In this document: piece after piece, positions 20,747-29,752 of the stretch
Numbering within the stretch: the stretch's first letter is position 1
How the letters are laid out: the number at the start of each line of letters is the position of its first letter
From: Mesotaenium endlicherianum
Taxonomy: Eukaryota; Streptophyta; Zygnematophyceae; Zygnematales; Mesotaeniaceae
NCBI GenBank assembly: GCA_009602735.1
Contig: WELA01000401.1
Span: 6,581 to 36,332 of the forward strand
Length of the DNA: 29,752 nt
Reading direction: 5' to 3'
The notes under the pieces: model-generated
What the model saw: only the letters and a program-made list of their open reading frames with translations
What the model was told of the DNA's origin: nothing
Databases searched by the model: none
Position numbers and translations under genes: made by a program

Positions 20747-20950
20747 GTCTTCTAGCCTTGCTTATGTATGAGTTTACTGATTGCATTATTGATGCTAGTT
20801 TACTTGCATTTGACTCACAAGTATTGTCCACTGCTAGTGTGTTGTCCTTTGCAATTTAATCAATTGACTGAAAACACCAAAAGGTTTACTTGCTGATATG
20901 AAGATTTTAATTAATTGTTAATTGCCTATTAGGTAAGTTGATTCATTTCA
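20747..20950 (+). mobile_element. LTR4 fragment, 3' end of the original insertion
   Basis: These 204 bases correspond to the last part of a family A LTR (from GTCTTCTAGCC to ATTCATTTCA) and are followed by the CAAGA duplication. They share with LTR1 the variant TTTAATCAATTGAC, which LTR2 and LTR3 lack. I read this as the surviving end of the 3' LTR that was paired with LTR1. Confidence 0.85.
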
Positions 20951-20955
20951 CAAGA
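20951..20955 (+). repeat. target-site duplication CAAGA, right copy
   Basis: This is the right-hand partner of 3738-3742. It lies immediately after the CA end of the LTR4 fragment and at the same gag codon position as the left copy. Confidence 0.92.
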
Positions 20956-21782
20956 CGTCAAGAAGGTCAAGCACACCGGTGCTTTGCTGAAAGGTAACGC
21001 CGTAGACTGATAGCTCTTCCGGAACGAGAGCAAAAGGCTAATCAATTGGGTGATCCCTCATGGGTAGAGTTCGTTGAGCAATTACATGAGAAGTTTGATG
21101 TCATCAATCAGCAGGAAAAAGCTATCTATGCAATGATCTCCTTGATACTGAAGCAGACATAACACTTCAACTGCTAAGTATGTTCAGAAGTTCCAGGAGA
21201 ACATGATGAAACAGTCCATGTTGCTAGAGCTGTATAGGATAGCATACTTCAAGTATGGCTTGAAATTTGAGGTCCAAAGTTATTGTGCTGAGAAGAAGTA
21301 TGAGAATGACTTGATTTGAAATACTGACGCTTGGGATCTTGGGATCTGCAGCAGTTCAACCATAAGCACTAGAGTAGTGTTTAGGTGGCTAAGATTGTCA
21401 AAAAGCCACATGGTTCCTACAATGCCATTGATGCAGACCAGGCTGAGGATGATCACATGGATGAGCAGGAGTCTTACAAGTATGAATACAATGCTATGCA
21501 GTCTAGGGGGAGGGATGGGTACTCTCGAGGAGGCTTTGGAAGAGGTGGTGGTAGGATTAAGCCAAGACCAGCCTCAGCAAACTCAATTTGCTACCATTGC
21601 CAAGAGAGAGGCCACTACCAAGAGCAATGCTCTAGCAAGCACCTACCAAAGGTGGATCGAAAAGATCAGCCTTTAAAAGACAACAATAGTCAGTATTCCA
21701 ATCTACTCATTGTGAGGATGCTAGAGGTAGTGAGTCATCGCTAGCTGCCCTCTTAGCAGGTGTTATGGCCCTGCTAAACTAA
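20956..21782 (+). pseudogene. gag of A0, 3' part, and first bases of pol
   Basis: This continues the gag interrupted at 3742. The capsid-like part ([18 protein letters not shown], then QENMMKQ) is broken by TGA and TAG where A2 has two TGG codons (near 21008), and by small insertions and frameshifts. The C-terminal part is better kept: a CCHC knuckle (CYHCQERGHYQEQC) and the T TTA AAA heptamer at 21672-21678. The gag stop of A1 and A2 is a sense codon here (TAT). Similarity to the family ends in the first codons of pol at about 21780, where an inverted copy of the gag start begins. Confidence 0.88.
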
Positions 21783-22316
21783 GAGTTTCTAGTTTAAGAC
21801 CAGGTGTCCGCTACTATTCAAAAAAGTGTGATAAAAACTCCGATATTACTGAAATGAATCGACTTATCAATAGGCGATTAACGATTAACAGAAGACCTTT
21901 ATATCAACAAGTAATCTTTATGGTGTTTTTTGGTTAACTTATTAATCAGCAAAAGACTACACAACTAGCAAGAGCAAAACTTAGAAGTCAAATGCAAGCT
22001 ACGAGCATCAATCATGCAATCAATAAAATCATGCATAAGCAAGGTTAGTAAGCAGATGTTCTCTCAGTAGTCTGTACAGAGAGTTGGCCTCCTTTCCAAA
22101 TGCCGAACTTGATGACAATACCTAGCATATGTACATGGCATGAGTATACTGTTCAACGGCAAGTGTGATGGCACCGCCAACCCGGGACTTAACCACGTTG
22201 GTAGGACCTCGGCTAACCAAATCCACAGCCATCTCTCATCATCCCGAATTGCCATCCCCTCGAGGGTGTCATCTGACCACTCATCTAACGTATCCGACTT
22301 AGATGCATAACTAGGC
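21783..22316 (-). mobile_element. inverted family A fragment A3: gag start, primer site and 5'-truncated LTR
   Basis: Read on the minus strand, a family A LTR lacking its first ~240 bases runs from 22316 to 21850 and ends in TTCATTTCA. A degraded primer site (TAATATCGGAG, 21848-21838) follows, and then the mutated first codons of gag (about 21820-21783, still showing GTCTTAAACTAG). It shares with the A0 LTR the phrases GCCTAGTTATGCATC and TTGCTAGTTGTGT, so both belong to one subfamily. With A0 it forms a head-to-head arrangement that meets near 21782. Its outer end abuts the PHD-finger element. Confidence 0.82.
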
Positions 22317-22318
22317 GG

Positions 22319-23935
22319 AACCACGCATCGAAGGGGATGCAACTGAGAGGCATGAGGAGGCAAGACATGTAGTAGCCTGTGTTACAACAATCACAGAGCA
22401 ACATGGAGGCAGGGCAATATGTCTGCTGGCAAGCTTGGCAAGGGTGATTAGCAAGAACTGTAGCAAGCTGCGGGTTTTGTTCAATGTGAATGTTAGGTAG
22501 GTGGCATGGACGCAGTTGCTAAGATGATCCTTTGTGGTGCGCCCATCAGAATCGACGAGAGTTAGTACGCCAGAGGGGCCGACTGAGGCCACTTCTAGAA
22601 TAAGTGGCTAGCTGGAAATGTCTAGAGTGGAGCGAGTCTGGCGCTTCAAATAGACAAAGTCGCCAACGGAGAAAGATGGGATTAGTGGGTGATAGAGACC
22701 GCTGCGAGTGTGGGTATATCGTCGAGTATGGCGGTGCTGGTATGCGCAAGTTAGCTGGCCATCGGCAGAATACATTGGAAAAGCATAGAGCGCGCTTGAA
22801 TTTCAGCAGCCCAAGCGTCGAGATTAGAAAGCGATAGCGGCGTATCGAGCCGCGGCTAAAGCGAGGAGGGAAGGACGGGATCACAATCGTAGAGCATGAA
22901 ATAAGGAGAAAAGGAGCGAAGGGCGGCTTGACAACTAAAGTTATAGCCGATTTGCAACCAGGGCAACGCTAGATCCCAGTCGAGTACCGTTTTCTAAGGC
23001 TGCGCTAGACTGTCTGAACCATGCGTTCGGCTAAATCGTCGACCTGGGGATGATCGCGCGAGGTCAAGCGGTGGTCAATGTACAAATTCGTGAGCAGGGA
23101 TCGAAAATTGCCTTGGAACTTTGTGCCGCGATCGGTGAGGACCTCAGCACAGGCTCCGTAGCAAACTAACACGCGCTCAAGGAGGCTATCAGCAAGCTGG
23201 ACGTAGTGAGAAGAGGAACCAACTCAACCCACTTGGAAAAGCGTTCGATGATGACTAAGACATAAAGCTGTTGACGGTTAGATAAAGGCAGCTCCCTTGC
23301 GCGGTCCAGAGACCAACGATAGAATAGGCCGCAAATGGGCAAAGGTTGTAAGTGTACTTCCGTGGCTGTAAAGCTAGCGCGAACCCGATCGCAGACTTTG
23401 CACGGGGTGACCCAGCGGCGTACATTGGCGTGCATGTTCGTCCACCACTTTGATGTCTGAAGCCGACAGTTAGTCCGCCTCACGCCGAAGTGGCCCTGCT
23501 GTTCGTGGATGGTGCGCGCGAGCAGATCACGATCCACCTGTTTGGGGACGATCTTGACGGCGTTAGGCAGCAAGCGCAAGAGGTGGTTGTCGCGCCACTG
23601 GTATCAACAGCAGCGATGCTGAACGCGGTCGCGGCTGGCGCGATCCGACGGCAACGTTGCCGACTAAAGGTAAGTGAGGGAGGCCGTGTTAGACCAGATA
23701 TTGGACGAGGCGGGACCTACGGGCACAGCTCCTTCCACCTGTGCATCCAACAGATAAGCGGCCACAGACAGCGGCAAGGAGGAGGGAAGAAGGAGAGAAA
23801 GGAAGAAAGAAGCATGCCAAGTTGGAAGGAGGTGCTCCTGCTCCGCGGAGCGAGCTCCGGTCGAGTCAGAGCAGGAGGGATTTGGATTGCAGCTGAGGCC
23901 GTCTGCATCAAGGTTAGCATGTCCAGCCTTGTGAA
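22319..23935 (-). pseudogene. pol remnant of a second Ty3/Gypsy lineage: integrase with C-terminal PHD finger
   Basis: Reading leftwards from 23935, the RNase H-integrase linker comes first (KAGHANLDADGLS). The integrase HHCC finger lies at about 23515-23390 (IHEQQGHFG, then CKVC). The DDE core has Asp in WSLDRA, Asp in LTDRGTKF (about 23140) and Glu in LAERMVQ (about 23020). The conserved FSPYFMLYD block follows (about 22900), then a GDFVYLKR beta-barrel segment and an SNC...CHLPNI segment (about 22510-22490) crossed by a frameshift. Last is a PHD-type zinc finger (22450-22319) with CQAC, MLLCDCCNTGYYMSCL and a terminal WF. The zinc-binding His of the finger is Tyr (one base change), and the last CxxC pair is lost at the junction with the inverted LTR. 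Several stops and shifts make it a dead copy. The upstream pol is cut off by insertion of element C. Confidence 0.82.
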
Positions 23936-23947
23936 TAATAATATAAT

Positions 23948-24442
23948 TGTAGTGAAATAGATAAGTACTTAGTAAAATAGAATACTTTATCTATTCAAGA
24001 CAAGGATCTTTAAACACAAGTGGTAGCTTCTTGAAAAAGAGATGGCTTCTTGATTGTTACTATATTTCTTGAATTTGGCAAGTACAAGAGTGATTATCGA
24101 ATGTCTTTCTATGTTCTAGCTCTTGTTTATATACCTGCTACATAAGTAATTTCTAGGAAGGTGCATGTTGATGTGTTGGCACCCAACACATCCCAAAACT
24201 TGCCACCTCTTTCTATAATAATGTACACATGTCCTTTTGACCTAAAAATGGCACATTTGACTTTTGCCACATGGAGTTCTTCTAGGTCCTTCCTCTAACT
24301 TCGAAAATGCCTTTGAAGGTCCAAAGGACATGAACCAAGTCACTAGAGTATCCATTCACACTTGACTCCACAAACTTCAAATATATTCAGAAGCATTAAA
24401 ATAAATGCAAATTAATATACTACAACTCAAATCACTACATCA
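23948..24442 (-). mobile_element. 3' LTR of chromovirus C
   Basis: In element orientation the LTR starts TGATGTAGTG at 24442 and ends CACTACA at 23948 (495 bp). It matches the partial LTR at the right edge of the window; over the shared stretch the first ~190 plus-strand bases carry about a dozen substitutions and small indels, while the rest is essentially identical. A TATA-like TATATAAA lies at 24133-24126 on the minus strand. The five bases outside the LTR are ATAAT; the matching duplication would lie beyond the window. Confidence 0.92.
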
Positions 24443-24449
24443 CCCCCCC
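24443..24449 (-). other. polypurine tract of element C
   Basis: Seven consecutive G on the minus strand directly precede the TG of the 3' LTR. This is the expected position of the plus-strand primer. Confidence 0.75.
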
Positions 24450-25206
24450 GACACAAAAAGCTACGTCTCGGCGCATAAGTCAGGTCTTACACATGTGGAG
24501 CAGACTAGTCAAAAGCTTCAAGTCAGATGCCACACATATAAAGAGGATTAGTCAAAGGCGCCAAGTCAGGTGCTACACATGTAAGGTGGACTAGGCAAGG
24601 TCGTGAGTGGTGTGACCTTATTGGCTAGCCTACTCCTTAATGATAAAGAAAATTGTACAAGTTAGCCTAAAATCTGCCATAAATCCAAAAATTCATACCG
24701 TCCACAGAATTGCTCTAAATCTGAAAATTCTAATGCCAAACGGGCTGCGTCGAAGAACTCTACCGAGTCACAAAATTTGAGAGCTTTCTAATTTTTGGAG
24801 TTTCATTGAGAGCTGAGTGAGTAGGCACTCCTCCAAATCTATGCAGAAACTTCTGAAAATCATAAGTCCTGCTATGCTTCTTCAAATTTTGCAAAGTTAG
24901 TCTCTAAATGGGTGCACTAAGGGCTTCTACCATAGTCTTGATTTTCAGAGCATTCCAAGTTCAAGGGAGGGCACAATGTCAGAAGGCATATTCTGCCCTA
25001 ATAGTGTCCGCAGCCTGACCCCCTTCTACTTAGAGCAGGATATCTCGCTCACCAGTGCTCCAAATTAAGCAAACTTGGACCCAAAATGACTGGCTACTTA
25101 TGAGCTACGGCAGGTAAAATTTCAAAATTTAATACGTAGAGACCTATCAACAGTAGCAGTTTTAACTTTCTATCTAGAAACTGCGAGAAGAGAAAAGTGT
25201 CTAATG
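24450..25206 (-). other. 3' untranslated region of element C
   Basis: About 750 AT-rich bases lie between the chromodomain stop and the polypurine tract. I see no reading frame of note and no recognisable domain. Confidence 0.6.
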
Positions 25207-27333
25207 TCATTTTTCCCTCTTTGTGGTTCTTGCAGGCTGCCTCCAAGGCGTCTTCTGCTGCTTCTTGATGGTGGCAAGCTGCCTCCCTGAAGACTTTGGG
25301 CTTCTAGTAGAGAGACTTGGGGCTGGTCCAAGATGGGGGTTGGCGGCATGGAAGCGTTTCAGCTTTCTCTGAACTTTGTGAAGGTAGTGTGCCGCCACCC
25401 AACTATTCTCAGAAACTGAATATCCTTTCCACTTGATCAAGTATTGCTACTATCTCCTGAAATTTCTCATAGCCACTATGTCTTCCACTTTGTACTCCAA
25501 ATGATTATCCACTATTGTTGGGGCTGGTGGGGTTGTCACTCGTCTTGGGAATTTGTTGTCGGGTTGCACATATGGCTTGAAGAGGGTAGCGTGGAATACG
25601 GGGTCGATGTGCATAGTTTGGGGAAGTTCTATCTTGAAAGCAACGGGGTTGACTTGCTGGATAATCTTGAAGGGTCCCAAATACTTGCTGCCGGCAGGCT
25701 TTTTCTTCAAGGAACTATTCTTCGATGATAGTAACACGTCGTCACCCACTCTGTACGTAATTTCTCTTCTGGACCTGTTTGCGACTCTTACTTGAGCATC
25801 TTGCGCCTGTTGTAGAGCTTTCTTCGCTGCTGTAAGGGCTGCTTCTAATGTCTCCATAAAATCTGTTGTTGCAGGTACTTCATCATGGCCAGCCGTGAAG
25901 CTCAGCGGCGTGGTGGGATGGAAGCCATAGTTGAGGAAGAAAGGGGACTCTTGGGTAGAGGCCTGCGTCGTGTTGTTGTAGGCAAACTCCAAGGGGGTCA
26001 AGTACATGTCCCAATCTTGCTCCAAAATAGACACGTAGGCCTTTAGAGAGGTCTTTAGGGTACGATTCATACGCTTGGTTTGCCCATCTGATTGCGAGTG
26101 GTAGGCAGTAGACATATCCAGCGATGTACCCAAGTTCTTGAAGAGATTCTTCCAAAAATGGCTTGTGAATCTTGGATCTCTATCCGGCACAATTCTTGAT
26201 GGTAGTCCATGGAGTCGGAAGATGGTGTCAAAGATGAGTCTTGCAAGTTGTGATGCTGTAGCCTTAGTCTTTGTGGGAATGAAATGAGCCATCTTGGTAA
26301 GTCTGTCTACCACCGTGGGTATTGCATTATGGCCTCGAGGTGTCACGGGCAGGTCTACGATAAGGTCCATTGAGATGTCCGTCCATTGCCTTTCGAAGAT
26401 TGGTAGTGGTTGGAGGAGTCCTCCGGCCTTTTGTGATGATGGCTTGACTCTTTGGCATGTGTCACAGCTCCTGCAGTACTCCTTGACTTGCCTAGACATG
26501 CCTGGCCAACAATAAGTCCTGGCTAGAACGCCCGTGGTCTTTAGAATCCCAAAGTGTCCTCCAAGAGGGTTGTCGTGTGCTTCTCGTAGAAGCAAGAGTC
26601 GGAGGTCTAAGTCATGAGAAACACATCGCTGGCCCGTGTCTTGCCTCACCCAATAATTGCCTTCTTGCTTCTTGTATGGGTCCAAGGCTGCTTCTCCGTT
26701 CTTGTAGTAAGGGTCTCTTTCATAGGCGGCTGAAAATTGAGCTTCCAGATCTGTCTTCAGGGATGTCATCACTGCGTTCAATTGCAATCTTGAGACGGGG
26801 TTAGCCGGGTTTGTCTTGCCGGGCTGGTACTGTATCGTGATGTTGTATTGTTGCAAGTATTCACTCCATCTTGCTTGTCTTCTTGAGAGATCCGGCTGCG
26901 TCTGGAGGTGCTTCAACGCCTCGTGGTCGATAGTGACCAGCACCTTGCGTCCTTCAACGTAGCAGCGCCAAACCTTCAAGGCATGTACAATCGCCAATGC
27001 CTCTCGCTCCGTGATTGTATAATTTTGCTCGGCTGGAATTAGCTTCCTTGACTCGTAGGCAATGGACTGCAGTCCCTTGCCTTGGTCTTGCAGCAGGATT
27101 GCTCCTATTGCATACGAAGATGCATCGGTGATGACATGGAAGGGCCAATCTAGGTTTGGACTTGGGAGTGTGAGCACCGAGGATGTCGTCAATCTTTGCT
27201 TCAGTTGTTGGAATGCTTCCTCCTCTTTCTTGGTCCAAACACATGGCTTGTCTTTCTTCAGTAGATTCGTGAGAGGGGTTGCTATGTGCGAGAAGCTCTG
27301 GATGAATCTCTTGTAATAATTGGCAAATCCCAA
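25207..27333 (-). pseudogene. RNase H, integrase and chromodomain segment of element C pol
   Basis: An uninterrupted 627-codon frame (27333-25450) starts in the RT connection (MGFANYYKRFIQSF). RNase H follows (Asp in VITDASSYAIG, Glu in REALA, Asp in TIDHEAL). The integrase finger has HDNPLGGH and CRSCDTC, and the DDE core has Asp in SMDLIVD and Asp in VPDRDPRF. The third catalytic residue is Lys instead of Glu (DGQTKR, codon at 26076-26074), which should abolish strand transfer. The chromodomain begins (YKVEDIVAM) but is cut by two consecutive TAG codons (25452-25447). It continues in the same frame as QYLIKWKGY...LKRFHA to the stop at 25207. The open frame suggests a younger age than the A elements. 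Confidence 0.92.
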
Positions 27334-28250
27334 GAATCATTAGAGTTCTTTCTTGGTCGTGGGAGTTGGCCATTCCTCCACCACCATGGTCTTCTTGGGG
27401 TCCATCTTGATGCCATCAGCAGTCACGTGGAGACCTAGGAAATTGACCTCTTGTTTAGCAAACTCGCACTTTGACTCCTTTGCAAATAGCTTGTTTTTCT
27501 TCAATACTTCGAGGACTATTTTCAAGTGTCTTGCATGCTCTTCAAGGGTCTTGCTGTAGATAAGGATGTCATCAATGAATACCACCATAAATTTGTCCAA
27601 CATGGGCTGAAATATGGTGTTCATCATAGTCATAAAAGTTGCTGGGGCAGGACCATGAACTCAAAATGTCCATATCTTGTCCTGAACGCCGTTTTCACTA
27701 TGTCAGGTTCAGCGATGCGAATCGAGTGGTAGCCGCTTCTCAAGTCCACCTTCGTGAAGTACTTGGCTCCAACCAACCGGTCCATGAGCTTATCTATGCG
27801 CGGCAGCAGGTATCAATTCTTGATGGTGATCTTGTTGAGGGCGCGATAGTCCACACCCATCCTCAAGGTACCATCCTTCTTCTTGACAAATATCGGGGCT
27901 CTAAATGGCGACTTGCTAGGTCGAATGAAGCCATGCTCCAGTAGCTCCTTGATTTGCTTCTTGACTTCGTCTAGCTTTGTGTATGACATCTTGAGCGTAG
28001 GCCGAGAGATGGGCTTGCTTCCGAGCTCCAACTCTATCTTGTGGTCTACGAATCTCTTGGGGGGTAGGCCCATGGGCAATGCCGGGGAGAATACTTCTTT
28101 GTAGTCCTTCAAGACTTCTTGTATCTATTTGGGCAGGGGGTTGCCTTCTTGACTCTCGATGTCTTTCTTGATGTCTTTTGGCGTGATCAAGGCCAAAAGA
28201 AGCTCGTGTCCCTTCCTCACAAGTCTCTTGAGTTAGAGGGCGGACAATAG
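27334..28250 (-). pseudogene. reverse transcriptase segment of element C pol
   Basis: RT similarity starts near 28235 (LVRKGHELLLALITPKD) and runs through [33 protein letters not shown] and the catalytic FIDDILIY (27580-27557) to the thumb. Lesions are a TGA at 27815-27813, a deletion of roughly 20 bases near 27646 that removes the FGLTNA segment and shifts the frame, and adjacent TAA and TGA codons at 27342-27337. The catalytic aspartates are intact, but no continuous RT can be made. Confidence 0.9.
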
Positions 28251-28289
28251 TATCTCGTGTGCCGACATCCTGATGTCTTGGGTCTAGGT

Positions 28290-29441
28290 ATTCTGGATTG
28301 CGCGCAAAATACAGATTCTTGAAGTGATGTCGTTCTTGATCTTTTTTTTCAGCCGGGGATAGTCTTGCTGTCACTCCTTGCTGGTTTCTTGCATCATAAG
28401 TGTCATTGGAGGGTCTTCCACTCTTCCGGGCAGCCGCGGGGTCCCTTCTAATAACTCCAATTTCCATGGGTGTGGGTCCAGATTCGGATGTGGAAGGGGC
28501 TGCGTACACCCGCGTCGCCAGCGCCCATGAAGATGAAGGCACGGAGTGCTTGAAATCCAAGGTATCCACCTTTTGAGCCACTTCAATAATCTTTGAAAAG
28601 TTCGTCAAGTCGCGTAATTCCACTTCTTTTGCCACCTTGGGCTTGAGGCCAAACACATAACGATCAATCTTCTCCTCGAGCGACATGTTGGGAATCTCAA
28701 GAGTCAGGTCATAAAATCTGGATGTATATTCTTGAACGGACGTTGTTTGCTTGAGATGGCGAAGCTTTTCTCAAGCAAGTTTCTCCGCATTGATGGGCAT
28801 GATTTGCTTCTGGAGGGCTTCACGAAAATCCACCTACCTTGCATATGATGGTGGGGGCTCTTGGTCGGGTACGGGATGCGCCACAGCTTGATATACAACC
28901 GCTTGATAGTTACGCCATCATGATGTTGCTGCTCCCTCTGAGTAAGGTAACGGCGAAAGGGACGTAGTCCTCCTCGGGTACTTCAAGGAACGTCTCCACT
29001 TGGTAGAGCCACAGATTCAGTTTGGCTCCTCTCCCAGGATTGAAAGTGTCTGGTTTGCCGGGCTTGATGAGTTTCCTTGCTCTTGTAGGCTCTTATGGAG
29101 GTGCTTGAGCCGGGGCTGGATTTTGAGCGTTGCTCGCAATAGGGGGCAATTATGGCAGCCATAGCTTCTCTTGACGCTCGCACAGTTGCTTCATAGGTGG
29201 CCAAGCCCACTTCGTTGTGGACGGTCATTAGGAAGGCTGCCCACTCATTTGCGGAAACTCCTTCTGGTGGGGTCAACTTTGCTATAGTGGCTGCTACGAG
29301 ATTTGACGGTGCTCCTCCTTGTGGTGCTTCTTGTTGTTGCAGATTTTCCTGAGTGTGCTCTCAAGTCGGCGCTGGAGGAGGGTCTCTTGGAGATGAAGTG
29401 CTTCCTTCAAAAGCTTGCTGTTGGTCTTGAGGATCGGCCAT
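28290..29441 (-). pseudogene. gag of element C, without zinc knuckle; protease missing
   Basis: The likely start is ATG at 29441 (MADPQDQQQAFEGS), 19 bases from the primer site. A TGA at 29363-29361 and several frameshifts break it. Recognisable Gag parts are KPGKPDTFNPGRGAKLNLW (about 29050) and the capsid C-terminal segment YTSRFYDLTLEIPNMSLEEK (about 28725). A segment ending GPTPMEIGVI (about 28450) normally precedes a CCHC knuckle. Here the text passes from RLSPAEKKDQERHHF straight to the pre-RT region within about 130 bases. The zinc knuckle and protease therefore seem to have been deleted from this copy, or from the lineage. Confidence 0.85.
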
Positions 29442-29460
29442 CTTCTTGTGCTTCCAAAGT

Positions 29461-29477
29461 GCCTAGTTCCGATACCA
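29461..29477 (-). other. primer-binding site of element C (initiator tRNA-Met)
   Basis: On the minus strand TGGTATCGGAACTAGGC follows the 5' LTR after one spacer base. The first twelve bases fit a tRNA-iMet primer site with mismatches, similar to the family A sites. Confidence 0.85.
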
Positions 29478-29478
29478 T

Positions 29479-29752
29479 TGTAGTGAAACAGATAGATAAA
29501 GTGCTTAGTAAAATAGAATACTTTATCTTTTCAAGACCAGGATCTTTGAACACAAGTGGTAGCTTCTGGAAAGAGAGATGGCTTCTTTATTGTTAATATA
29601 CTTCTGGAATTTGGCAAGTACAAGAGTAATTGTCGAATGTCTTTCTATGTTCTAGCTCTTGTTTATATACCTGCAACATAAGTAATTTCTAGGAAGGTGC
29701 ATGTTGATGTGTTGGCACCCAACACATCCCAAAACTTGCCACCTCTTTCTAG
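29479..29752 (-). mobile_element. 5' LTR of chromovirus C, truncated by the window edge
   Basis: The terminal 274 bases are repeated at 23948-24219. In element orientation this is the downstream part of the 5' LTR. The TATA-like TATATAAA is at 29669-29662. The start of the LTR lies outside the window. Confidence 0.92.

Larger units (their letters stand above)
3743..20950 (+). mobile_element. composite Ty3/Gypsy insertion: LTR1-A1-LTR2-A2-LTR3-LTR4 fragment
   Basis: A single 17.2-kb block is bounded by TG...CA and by the 5-bp repeat CAAGA, and lies inside the gag of A0. It contains two complete internal regions in the same orientation sharing the middle LTR, followed by an extra 204-bp LTR piece. 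LTR2 and LTR3 resemble each other most. The terminal fragment shares the variant TTTAATCAATTGAC with LTR1, whereas LTR2 and LTR3 have TTTAACCAGTTAAC. This suggests that LTR1 and the fragment belong to the original insertion. A2 was then added by nested insertion and LTR recombination, or by unequal exchange. Confidence 0.85.

Noticed and set aside
22604..22837. Plus-strand frame over the integrase remnant
   Set aside because: The minus strand here encodes recognisable integrase C-terminal motifs, so the plus-strand frame is a shadow.
1..29752. CRISPR arrays, rRNA or tRNA genes, bacterial operons
   Set aside because: No regularly spaced short repeats, rRNA-like tracts or tRNA-like cloverleaf sequence were seen. 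The tRNA-like matches are short primer-binding sites only.

Overview
This window looks like heterochromatin from a large, repeat-rich eukaryotic genome, most likely a streptophyte (a land plant or charophyte alga; a Chara-like alga is only a guess). The reasons are the Ty3/Gypsy chromoviruses with plant-type initiator tRNA-Met primer sites, the decay by CAG to TAG changes typical of methylated plant DNA, and the near absence of host genes. No prokaryotic feature is present.

Bases 1-2306 hold microsatellites, a GC-rich reading frame that may be the 3' exon of a transcription regulator (605-1045), and about 1.2 kb with no convincing gene. From 2307 to 22316 there is a nest of related LTR retrotransposons, here called family A. 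The oldest plus-strand copy (A0: LTR 2307-2960, gag 2995-3742) is cut inside gag by a 17.2-kb insertion (3743-20950) and resumes at 20951, with the 5-bp target duplication CAAGA on both sides. The insertion reads LTR1 - gag/pol/ORF3 (A1) - LTR2 - gag/pol/ORF3 (A2) - LTR3 - LTR4 fragment. A fourth, inverted copy (A3: LTR plus the first codons of gag, 21783-22316, minus strand) abuts the end of A0.

Each full A element has gag and pol in different frames, joined at a conserved T TTA AAA heptamer that fits -1 ribosomal frameshifting. Pol carries protease, reverse transcriptase, RNase H, integrase and chromodomain. After pol comes a relic polypurine tract with an LTR-like start, then ORF3, a third reading frame of roughly 450-555 codons that I do not recognise. 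The frame is retained in both copies, and a 62-codon comparison shows mostly silent differences. A2 keeps an intact 492-codon gag; all pol and ORF3 copies are broken.

From 22319 to 23935 (minus strand) lies a pol remnant of a different Ty3/Gypsy lineage (B), whose integrase is followed by a PHD finger instead of a chromodomain. It is interrupted by a second chromovirus (C, minus strand, 23948 to beyond 29752). C has a complete 3' LTR, a degraded gag, no visible zinc knuckle or protease, a broken RT, a 627-codon open RNase H-integrase segment, a chromodomain split by two stops, a tRNA-Met primer site and a partial 5' LTR.

All positions, alignments and counts were read by eye; no database search was possible.
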